A DNA stretch of 49,229 nt from Flavobacterium croceum DSM 17960 (lineage in GTDB: Bacteria; Bacteroidota; Bacteroidia; Flavobacteriales; Flavobacteriaceae): assembly GCF_002917885.1 (NCBI RefSeq), contig NZ_PQNY01000017.1, forward strand, positions 1 to 49,229, written 5' to 3'. Shown in pieces: positions 43,706 to 49,229 of this stretch; position 1 is the first letter of the stretch, and each line of letters begins with the position of its first letter. The notes below the pieces were generated by a model. It saw nothing but the letters and a program-made list of their open reading frames with translations, ran no database searches and was not told the DNA's origin. The position numbers and the translations under genes are program-made.

Positions 43706-43783
43706 CATTACTGCCAACGTTTCGGTGCTTGTAGATGCCAGCCTACACGCATTTTATTTTCGGCTGGTATCTACAAACACCTG
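43705..43783 (+). other. attC-like recombination site of cassette 1
   Basis: Box GCATTACTGCCAAC, then a 6-nt spacer, then GTGCTTGTAGATGCCAGCC (43725-43743) which pairs 17 of 19 with GGCTGGTATCTACAAACAC (43762-43780) around an 18-nt loop, then CT and G. The cassette start supplies the partner of the first box. Two paired segments separated by unequal spacers are the defining form of attC. Confidence 0.65.
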
Positions 43784-44019
43784 TTATAAGCAGGCTAAAT
43801 TCTAATAAAATGATAGATAAATTGACAAAAAAAGAAATTATTCATCGTAAAAATAAATTAGAGGAATTAGGAATGGATTGCCCCTCTACAAATGAGGCAT
43901 TAAAAAAGAAACTTTCAATTAAAGAATTGCAAGAAAGTTTTGAGATAGATAGACAAATAATAAAAGGTGTTATTAATGATATTAATTTGTGGGTTTAGCT
44001 TTTCATAGCTTGCTTATAA
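43784..44019 (+). mobile_element. Integron-cassette-like unit 2 (attC truncated)
   Basis: Starts TTATAAGCAGGCT (43784-43796) and ends with the matching box AGCTTGCTTATAA (44007-44019), 12 of 13 complementary. The rest of the attC is missing; sequence jumps directly to the decayed copy of the 42895 gene. It holds one short gene. Confidence 0.55.
43810..43998 (+). CDS. Small protein of unknown function (cassette-borne)
   Basis: A 62-residue highly charged helical protein beginning MIDKLTKKEIIHRKNKLEEL. The ATG at 43810 was preferred to the frame start at 43735, which lies in the attC. Position 26 bp inside the cassette supports it being the cassette gene. Confidence 0.55.
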   Translation: MIDKLTKKEIIHRKNKLEELGMDCPSTNEALKKKLSIKELQESFEIDRQIIKGVINDINLWV

Positions 44020-44020
44020 A

Positions 44021-44112
44021 AACCGGATTTATGCATACAACGGTCATGAAATTAATAGACAGAGATAGCATAAAACATATTTTCAATTTTTTATAAACTT
44101 ACACCCAATTTT
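44021..44112 (+). pseudogene. Decayed fragment of the 42895 gene
   Basis: ATGCATACAACGGTCAT (44031-44047) matches 43073-43089 region and, after an internal deletion, the rest matches the end of 42895-43263 and its 3' flank (GAAATTAATAGACAG, CATATTTTCAATTTTT, AAACTTACACCCAATTTT). Both copies share sequence to CCCAATTTT, after which they differ. The two copies bracket the cassettes. Confidence 0.75.
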
Positions 44113-44189
44113 CTATTTTACATAAGATAAATTATAGTTCGTTTAAAATACTATTATATTTACTATTTTAGTACCCAGTTTTAATTACA

Positions 44190-44414
44190 ATGAAAACAAT
44201 AAAATCAAAACCCAAAAAACGAACGCTTTACCATGTTCATTTAAAAAATACATTTCCTTATAAAGCGCATTTTTATTTTGGTTCAATTAAAGCCATTTAC
44301 AACCATACAGTTGCTGAGAAAATTCATGTTTCGATACATACGTTGTATAAATTTGACTTTGACGATACTTACTACCAAAACGATTTTTGCTATATTTTTA
44401 AATCAAGTATTTAG
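44190..44414 (+). CDS. Small basic protein of unknown function
   Basis: A 74-residue basic, aromatic-rich protein beginning MKTIKSKPKKRTLYHVHLK. No family recognised; the frame seems real but function is open. It lies between the cassettes and the large hairpin at 44433. Confidence 0.5.
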   Translation: MKTIKSKPKKRTLYHVHLKNTFPYKAHFYFGSIKAIYNHTVAEKIHVSIHTLYKFDFDDTYYQNDFCYIFKSSI

Positions 44415-44432
44415 GAACTTTATCAATCTTAC

Positions 44433-44522
44433 AGCACTTATTAATTTTCGGAACCATTTGCGCTGCACATCATAGAATGATTATGTGCTGCACTTCACTA
44501 AATCCGAAAATTAATAAAAGCT
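44433..44522. repeat. Large imperfect hairpin of about 90 nt
   Basis: A 15-bp perfect outer stem (TTATTAATTTTCGGA, 44438-44452, with 44503-44517) and an inner stem (GCACAT, 44465-44470, with ATGTGC, 44483-44488) are separated by unpaired bases on both sides. Further pairs flank the outer stem (AGC at 44433-44435). The 44415-44695 interval holds nothing else but a copy of ACAAAAGGGAA at 44583. Confidence 0.75.
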
Positions 44523-44695
44523 TCAGCGATGTATACCAATAAGGTAGAGCTTTACTTCTGCGCTCTACCCTATTGAGGTTAAACAAAAGGGAAAAAAAAC
44601 AAGTACTATTCAATGCCAAACTAGATGCAGAACCCGAGTAATGTATCAATGTTATTTTGTAAATTTAGAATAGATTCAATCTTAACTATATCCTA

Positions 44696-44893
44696 ATGCA
44701 ACGTAAAAACAAACATCTTGTAAATGAAATGTATATCGATAATGATACACACTATATAATTTTCAATTCTAAGGCTTCTTTGGAGTATATTTATCTTTTT
44801 GCATATAAATATGCCATTAAACATAAATTAATGGCAGGAAGGGCAATATATAGAGATAATATCTATCAAATAACTTTGACGAAGTTTCAATAA
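44696..44893 (+). CDS. Small protein of unknown function
   Basis: A 65-residue basic protein beginning MQRKNKHLVNEMYIDNDTHY, with AYKYAIKHKLMAGRAIYRDN. No family recognised. Its DNA from 44759 onward is about 97% identical to 45372-45551, where the start is missing, so this is the intact copy of a duplicated gene. Ends just before a terminator. Confidence 0.55.
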   Translation: MQRKNKHLVNEMYIDNDTHYIIFNSKASLEYIYLFAYKYAIKHKLMAGRAIYRDNIYQITLTKFQ

Positions 44894-44900
44894 AGATAAA

Positions 44901-44933
44901 ACCCATTCTAAAATAAATCAGAATGGGTTTTTT
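44901..44933. terminator. Terminator after 44893 (copy 1)
   Basis: ACCCATTCT (44901-44909) pairs exactly with AGAATGGGT (44920-44928), followed by six T. On the minus strand the A-run (AAAA before it) lets it also end the lipoprotein remnant transcript. Confidence 0.85.
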
Positions 44934-44952
44934 GTCTAGCTTTATGAAAAAT

Positions 44953-45093
44953 TTATTTATCAAATTCTTCTTTACTGTTTTTATTGTTCGTTTCAGAATC
45001 TTTAAATTCTTTAACCACTTTTTTTTCAGTTTTTTCTTCTTTACAACATGATAAGAAGATTATAATTATAAATAAAAATATTAAGTTTTTCAA
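44953..45093 (-). pseudogene. Truncated copy of the small charged lipoprotein gene
   Basis: The frame reads LKNLIFLFIIIIFLSCCKEEKTEKK (read in two parts: LKNLIFLFIIIIFLSCC and KEEKTEKK) and stops after about 46 residues, where the intact paralogue at 45588-45878 has 96. The start position has TTG instead of ATG. The extra upstream frame to 45195 is read-through of the old neighbour's 3' end. Probably decayed. Confidence 0.65.
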
Positions 45094-45195
45094 CGTAATG
45101 TCTATTTCATCTTCTTGTATAAATTCCCAATTTTCATTTGTACTCATCTTTATCCATAATAATATAACTGTCGAAAAAAATATTAAAAATTTCAT

Positions 45196-45371
45196 AATGG
45201 AATGGGTTTTAGTTTACGTTATACAACACTTAATATTAATATTAGAATTTTCATTTTATATATAATATAATTATTTTTCAAAGATACATATATATTTTAT
45301 GTATTACAAATTTTTTTTATTATTGTTTATAGAGGTTAGAGTATCTTTAACTGTAGTGAAAGTATATATTA
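45196..45371. other. Intergenic region, duplication remnant
   Basis: AT-rich, with the copied 5' flank of the 45892-46368 gene at about 45235-45300. No gene, promoter box or hairpin is evident. Confidence 0.5.
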
Positions 45372-45506
45372 ATTTTCAATTCTAAGGCTTCTTTGGAGCA
45401 GATTTATCTTTTTGCATATAAATATACCATTAAACATAAATTAATGGCAGGAAGGGCAATATATAGGGATAATATCTATCAAATAACTTTGACAAAGTTT
45501 CAATAA
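45372..45506 (+). pseudogene. 5'-truncated copy of the 44696 gene
   Basis: Matches 44759-44893 at about 97% but has lost the first 21 codons and the start region; the stop TAA is at 45504-45506. It is followed by a copied terminator. Confidence 0.75.
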
Positions 45507-45513
45507 AGATAAA

Positions 45514-45546
45514 ACCCATTCTAAAATAAATCAGAATGGGTTTTTT
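45514..45546. terminator. Terminator (copy 2)
   Basis: ACCCATTCT (45514-45522) pairs with AGAATGGGT (45533-45541) and is followed by T-run, the same as at 44901. On the minus strand it lies just downstream of the 45588 gene. Confidence 0.85.
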
Positions 45547-45587
45547 GTCTATCTTTAAAACTTTAAAAGTTTTAGCAAATATAAGTA

Positions 45588-45878
45588 TTATTTGATATAC
45601 TTAAGTTCATTTTTCAAATCTTTAAGATTTGCTTCAAATATTTTTTTATCCTTTTGCTTCTTTGCTTTTTCAGCAATGTTGTTTATTAAAGAATATTTTT
45701 TCTTATTCATGGCATACAACTCCTTAACTTTTGGATAAATTTCTTTGTCAAATTCATCTTTACTGTTTTTGGTATTTGTTACAGAGGCTTTGAATTCCTC
45801 TACCACTTTTTTTTCTGTTTTTTCTTCTTTACATGATAAGAAGATTGCTATTAATGATAGAATTAGTAATTTTTTCAT
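45588..45878 (-). CDS. Small charged lipoprotein, candidate entry-exclusion protein
   Basis: A 96-residue lipoprotein: signal peptide with lipobox IFLSC (Cys at residue 16), then a lysine/glutamate-rich helical domain (CKEEKTEKKVVEEF, KKQKDKKIFEANLKDLKNELKY). Small lipoproteins of this kind encoded at the end of tra operons act as surface or entry exclusion factors (TrbK is one) in other plasmid families. I infer that role only from size, lipobox and position. The start at 45878 (ATG) was preferred to an upstream ATG at 45953, because the upstream part is the neighbour's 3' end. It starts 13 bp after the previous gene. Confidence 0.7.
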   Translation of the reverse strand: MKKLLILSLIAIFLSCKEEKTEKKVVEEFKASVTNTKNSKDEFDKEIYPKVKELYAMNKKKYSLINNIAEKAKKQKDKKIFEANLKDLKNELKYIK

Positions 45879-45891
45879 AATGGTGTGTATT

Positions 45892-46368
45892 TTAGTTTCC
45901 GTTGTAAGTTGCCAATTTTCTTTGGTATCCATTTTTATCCATAATAAAAACATTAATGGTAAAGGTAGAACTAGTAGGAACCATTAGTGACAATCTTTTT
46001 TTATTCTCACTTACATTTACAAGTTGAGAGGTTACAGAGTTCCATGTATTTACACTAATTGGCGTTAAAGCATAAGCTGAGTCCAAGACATTAATAGTTT
46101 GTATAGCAGGGTTGTCTATCGTGTATTTAATTTCATACTCCATATTTGGGTTCTCTGCACTGGTATTGGTAATCAAATACGATAAACCTGTTTTTGTACC
46201 TGAGTATGACCATATATGTGGAGTATTTTTAGCAAATGTAAATTTGCTATGGTTTTCATAAATATTATCATTAATAGGTGTTGTAGGGGTTGTTGTTGAA
46301 CAATTACAATCATCTTTTGAACAGCTTGATAATATTATAACACTTAAAATTACTAGTAGTTTTTTCAT
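45892..46368 (-). CDS. One-domain TraQ-like lipoprotein
   Basis: A 158-residue lipoprotein (167 if the ATG at 46395 is used): signal peptide with lipobox LSSCSKDD (Cys at about 16), a Thr/Pro linker, then one Ig-like domain with NMEYEIKYTIDNPAIQ and STFTINVFIMDKNGYQRK. The YEIKY and FIMDKNGY phrases mirror the YEMKY and VEVKDSNG phrases of the giant protein, so this is a third, diverged member of the same domain family. It lies 56 bp after the giant gene ends and 13 bp before the small charged lipoprotein, on the same strand. Confidence 0.7.
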   Translation of the reverse strand: MKKLLVILSVIILSSCSKDDCNCSTTTPTTPINDNIYENHSKFTFAKNTPHIWSYSGTKTGLSYLITNTSAENPNMEYEIKYTIDNPAIQTINVLDSAYALTPISVNTWNSVTSQLVNVSENKKRLSLMVPTSSTFTINVFIMDKNGYQRKLATYNGN

Positions 46369-46424
46369 TTTATATAAATTATAATTATTTTTCAAATATA
46401 CACATATATTTTATATATTAAAAA

Positions 46425-49229
46425 TTAATATATACAAAAATTTGGAATATTTGATTGACCTTGAGGATAAGTAACTCTTAGTGGACTAAACCCTTGATAT
46501 TCTGGTCCTGAACAAGGCATTACAGTACCACTATTTGTATATGAGTCTTTTATACAAGTTCGGGTATTAAGGTTTGAATAGGTAAGCACAATCTTAACTT
46601 TCCAATTTAAACCATCATTTTGTAATTTTACATAGGTTGGGTTTCCTTGAGAGTCTGTTTGTACTGCTCCATCGTACCAAAGTGTATAAGGATCCGTACT
46701 ATTTGCTCTAGCATATATCTTAACATTATATACAGTAGCTCCTGAAATTGATGGAAGAGAATAATTTATATAATATTTTTTATAATTATTTAGCAAGGTA
46801 AATATATAATTTAATGAAGCATCAGTGGTTATACTATAGACTTCATGTCTTGAAAAACAATTAATAAAATCAACATTTGGATAATTTTGACCTACATGAG
46901 TTATATTCTGAGTTTGGGTATAGCCGTATTGATTTTTTACAATCACAGTTAAGTTAAACGAGGAATATTTATATCCATCTAAATATAAAGTAAAGTTTTT
47001 ATCTGATACCCCTTGTGTGATACTCGCAGAGCATGGATAAAATACATTTTGAGAAACTAAATCTGTTTCAATACCATTATTGGTAGTATTTGAAGCATAA
47101 ACTCTAGTAAAATTTGGTGCTAAATTTGGGTCCTGCACATACGTTAAATTCGATATAGAATATTTAATTTCATACGTGTTTTGTAGAGCCACTTCATTTC
47201 CAATGGTAAAGCCCAACGAAGGCGTTGTATTGTATTGGAATTGATTGTCTTTTGTTAAATTAAATGTTGGTACTGGTACGTTAAACTCCACTAGTGTAGT
47301 ATGAGTAATAGTATTACTATCTGTTACTTGAACATTAAGTCTTATCACACCTATAGATGAAGGAATGATTTTATAGCTAGTTGTTCCTAAATTGATATTA
47401 TAATTTTGGGTTAAATTTATTGTAGCATTATTATTATCTTTTATTACAAATGTGTTGGCTGTTGTGCCACTTGCTACAGTAAATTTAATATTGTATGTAA
47501 TACCTGGAAAAGCACTTCCAATTTGCGCAAGATAAATATCAAAGAATTTTTCACTATCAATTTGTACAGTTCCATCGCCACTTGATGATAAAGTAAAATC
47601 TATATTATTTACTTCAATAGTAATTAATTGTGTATGCTCGACAAGAGTAGCAGTATTACGGGCAGTAAATAATATTTTTACAGTTCCTGCCACACTAGGG
47701 GTAAAAGTTCTAGAAAACGCACCTACATTTACTGGTGTCCAAACTCCTGCAGATACTGTATTTGTTCCATTGAGTATTGTACCTGTTCCTTGTTGGAACA
47801 CGTATTTCATTTCATAGTTCGTACCTGATGGAGCGCTTTCGGTTATATTAAAATTTATTATAGATGTTTGATTTGTATAGATAGAGTTATTTTGAGAAGC
47901 TCCGCTAAATGTATAGTTAATAGATTGATTTGTAAATTCTACAATTGAAGAACGTATTGTATTATAAGAATCAATAACTTCTACTTTTAGTTTAACAACT
48001 CCCGCACTTAATGCTTTGTATTTAAAGGTTGTATTTCCTAATGTAATCGGATTTAATACACCTAAAGTTATTACTGTTCCTGATTGCGTTGTTACTTCTC
48101 CTGTTCCTGTTGTTGAAGGAGCATAAGAAAATCTTATTTGGTAGGTAGATGTGTAGGTTTGTAATTGCGCAAAAAACACATTAAAATCTTTTTGAGTGTT
48201 TAATGTTACCGTTCCATCACCCGATGTTGATATTACAAAGTCAGGGTTTAAGACACTCAAACTAACATTACTTGAGTTACTTACTTGCAGAGTATTTGTT
48301 ACAGTAAAGTTTATGTTGTGTATTCCTGGAGAATTTGGAATGTATTGTGCTGAGAACGAACCAGGCATAATATTAATTGGTTGTCCAGCCGTATAAGTTG
48401 TTCCATTATAAACAAGAGTACCGTTTCCTGTTGTTGTAAACTGCATGGTGTAGCTTGTAACTACAGAACCTTGAGGTGTTAATGTAAAATTAATTTGCGT
48501 TTGGCTACCAACTGTAATGGAATTACTACTGTTGGTTGCCGTAAATGTAAAGTTTTGTTGGCTTACATTTATAGTAACAACTTGCGTGGCTTCTACAAGC
48601 GTTGTAGTATTTCTTACAGTGAAAAGTATTTTTATTGTACCAGTAGTGTTTGCTTTAAAAACTCTACCATAAGAACCTACATTAACAGGCGACCAAGTAT
48701 TTGATGAAATTAAAGACGAACCATTATATATAAGCCCATCACCTTGTTGGAACACGTATTTCATTTCATAGTTCGTACCTGAAGAAGCGCTTTCGGTTAT
48801 ATCAAAATTTAATTGCGTATTATCTCCTAGATAAATTGCATTACTTTGCGCTGCAGCACTAAAAGTAAAAGTAACTGCCGTTACATTGAAAGTCACAGTA
48901 GAAGAATGTACAAGACCATTACTATCTTTTACTTCAACAAGTAAATTGACAGTTCCTACCGATGTTCCTTTAAATTGTAGCGAAGTAGAACCAAGTGCAA
49001 TAGGCGTATATACTGTAGGTGTTACGGGGGTATTATTGGCAAGTACTTGTCCGTTACCTGTAGAACCTGATGCAATAGAATAGCGCACTTGATATGTTAT
49101 CGCATTATTTTGAGCTACTTGTGAAAGGAACACGTTAAAATCTTTTAGCGCATTTAAAAACAATGATCCATCTCCTGAAGTCGATAAATTAAAATCAGGA
49201 TATGTAAATGATATTGTTTTGGTTATACC
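46425..49229 (-). CDS. Giant multi-domain Ig-like lipoprotein, C-terminal part (5' end off the window)
   Basis: The frame is open from base 49229 to the stop at 46425, about 934 codons. The ATG at 49163 is internal, because 22 repeat-like codons precede it. Domain order is end of C, A, B, C, A, B, A, then a diverged Ig-like domain and a distinct C-terminal region of about 160 residues with four cysteines, ending NIPNFCIY. No type IX secretion sorting domain is recognisable. The A domain at 49166 is about 80% identical in DNA to bases 1-300, so this is the same protein or a close paralogue of the 1-4193 frame. Joining base 49229 directly to base 1 shifts the frame and gives a stop within three codons, so sequence is missing between them. 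Two small lipoprotein genes follow on the same strand. Confidence 0.85.
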   Translation of the reverse strand, partial: GITKTISFTYPDFNLSTSGDGSLFLNALKDFNVFLSQVAQNNAITYQVRYSIASGSTGNGQVLANNTPVTPTVYTPIALGSTSLQFKGTSVGTVNLLVEVKDSNGLVHSSTVTFNVTAVTFTFSAAAQSNAIYLGDNTQLNFDITESASSGTNYEMKYVFQQGDGLIYNGSSLISSNTWSPVNVGSYGRVFKANTTGTIKILFTVRNTTTLVEATQVVTINVSQQNFTFTATNSSNSITVGSQTQINFTLTPQGSVVTSYTMQFTTTGNGTLVYNGTTYTAGQPINIMPGSFSAQYIPNSPGIHNINFTVTNTLQVSNSSNVSLSVLNPDFVISTSGDGTVTLNTQKDFNVFFAQLQTYTSTYQIRFSYAPSTTGTGEVTTQSGTVITLGVLNPITLGNTTFKYKALSAGVVKLKVEVIDSYNTIRSSIVEFTNQSINYTFSGASQNNSIYTNQTSIINFNITESAPSGTNYEMKYVFQQGTGTILNGTNTVSAGVWTPVNVGAFSRTFTPSVAGTVKILFTARNTATLVEHTQLITIEVNNIDFTLSSSGDGTVQIDSEKFFDIYLAQIGSAFPGITYNIKFTVASGTTANTFVIKDNNNATINLTQNYNINLGTTSYKIIPSSIGVIRLNVQVTDSNTITHTTLVEFNVPVPTFNLTKDNQFQYNTTPSLGFTIGNEVALQNTYEIKYSISNLTYVQDPNLAPNFTRVYASNTTNNGIETDLVSQNVFYPCSASITQGVSDKNFTLYLDGYKYSSFNLTVIVKNQYGYTQTQNITHVGQNYPNVDFINCFSRHEVYSITTDASLNYIFTLLNNYKKYYINYSLPSISGATVYNVKIYARANSTDPYTLWYDGAVQTDSQGNPTYVKLQNDGLNWKVKIVLTYSNLNTRTCIKDSYTNSGTVMPCSGPEYQGFSPLRVTYPQGQSNIPNFCIY
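47567..49229 (-). repeat. Tandem coding super-repeat, second block, with one domain missing
   Basis: The A-domain landmark occurs at about 49166, 48210 and 47567. The first interval is 956 bp, matching the other end of the window. The second is 643 bp, which fits loss of one C domain (about 315 bp), so the order is A-B-C-A-B-A. The reading frame is kept throughout. Confidence 0.8.

Larger units (their letters stand above)
43294..43783 (+). mobile_element. Integron-cassette-like unit 1
   Basis: The unit runs from the TT of GTTGGCAGTAGTGC (43293-43306) to the G of CTGTTATAAG (43783). Its start is complementary to a box near its end, GCATTACTGCCAAC (43705-43718), with one G-T pair, as expected of a circular gene cassette cut at G/TT. 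It holds one gene starting 37 bp inside. The piece just before it (ACAAACACTTG, 43283-43293) looks like the right half of an older attC. No integrase gene is in the window. Confidence 0.65.
44759..45300. repeat. Segmental duplication, copy 1 (partner 45372-46440)
   Basis: 44759-44938 matches 45372-45551 at about 97% (offset 613). The minus-strand lipoprotein remnant at 44953-45093 matches 45745-45878, and DNA at about 45235-45300 matches the 5' flank of the lipoprotein gene at about 46369-46435. Copy 1 lacks most of the 167-residue lipoprotein gene, but keeps a short 3' remnant (IIMDKDEYK) near 45138-45165. Confidence 0.7.

Noticed and set aside
45893..45953. Long N-termini of the small charged lipoproteins (from 45953 and 45195)
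   Set aside because: These codons are the shifted reading of the 3' end of the upstream lipoprotein gene; the true signal peptide starts at 45878 in the intact copy.
46425..47000. Type IX secretion sorting domain at the C-terminus of the giant protein
   Set aside because: The final 160 residues lack the usual short beta-sandwich pattern with a GxY/KxxxK-type ending; the lipobox at the other end better explains export.
1..49229. Simple closed circle by joining base 49229 to base 1
   Set aside because: The minus-strand frames are offset: joining gives a codon split across the junction and then TAA. The domain order also does not fit, since A would jump into the end of C.

Overview
The window looks like nearly all of a roughly 50 kb conjugative plasmid from a flavobacterium-like member of the Bacteroidota. 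The DNA is AT-rich. Promoter-like sites follow the Bacteroidota TAnnTTTG pattern and Shine-Dalgarno sequences are largely absent. The transfer genes match the Bacteroidota (CTnDOT-type, MPF_B) type IV secretion system, and there is a Rep_3-like initiator with an iteron array. No rRNA, tRNA or chromosomal housekeeping genes were seen. Family names below come from reading the translations against remembered families, not from a search.

Both ends of the window lie inside the same kind of gene on the minus strand: a very large lipoprotein of tandem Ig-like domains. The end at base 1 and the end at base 49229 match different points of the repeat unit and do not join in frame. The simplest reading is a circular plasmid whose assembly broke inside this repetitive gene, with at least about one partial repeat unit missing.

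Layout. (1) 13798 down to 4227, minus strand: a transfer operon in CTnDOT order, parA/traA, traB-like, a membrane protein, traE, traF, traG (VirB4), traI, traJ, traK, traM, traN, traO, then a one-domain TraQ-like lipoprotein. The giant lipoprotein follows (4193 to 1, apparently resuming 49229 to 46425), then another one-domain lipoprotein and a small charged lipoprotein that may act in entry exclusion. (2) 13.8-14.47 kb: a divergent control region with promoters, a perfect 22-bp inverted repeat, six 20-bp direct repeats and a hairpin-rich oriT candidate. (3) 14.47-31.2 kb, plus strand: a MobC-like protein, a relaxase, topoisomerase III, two proteins of unknown function, the VirD4/TraG coupling protein, two primase-like proteins around a small XRE regulator, and a 1643-residue methyltransferase-helicase of the kind used in anti-restriction. 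(4) 31.3-37.3 kb: small orphan genes, a candidate small RNA, an XRE regulator and two modules that share one promoter/operator. (5) 37.3-39.7 kb, minus strand: sprT-like protease, umuC and umuD, an SOS-type mutagenesis operon behind a perfect palindrome. (6) 39.8-41.5 kb: rep gene and iteron origin. (7) 41.6-44.9 kb: a small membrane protein, M23 peptidase, secreted nuclease, a gene of unknown function, and two integron-cassette-like units, one with an ASCH-like product and a well-formed attC-like site. (8) 44.7-46.4 kb: a partly decayed segmental duplication of the lipoprotein tail.

Working together, Rep and the iterons replicate the plasmid, ParA may partition it, and the relaxase, MobC, coupling protein and Tra channel transfer it. 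The M23 peptidase may open peptidoglycan, the methyltransferase-helicase and acidic small proteins may protect entering DNA, and UmuDC adds damage tolerance. The most unusual feature is the end of the tra operon, where a TraQ-type single-domain lipoprotein seems to have been amplified into a surface protein of more than 2300 residues and at least about 20 domains.
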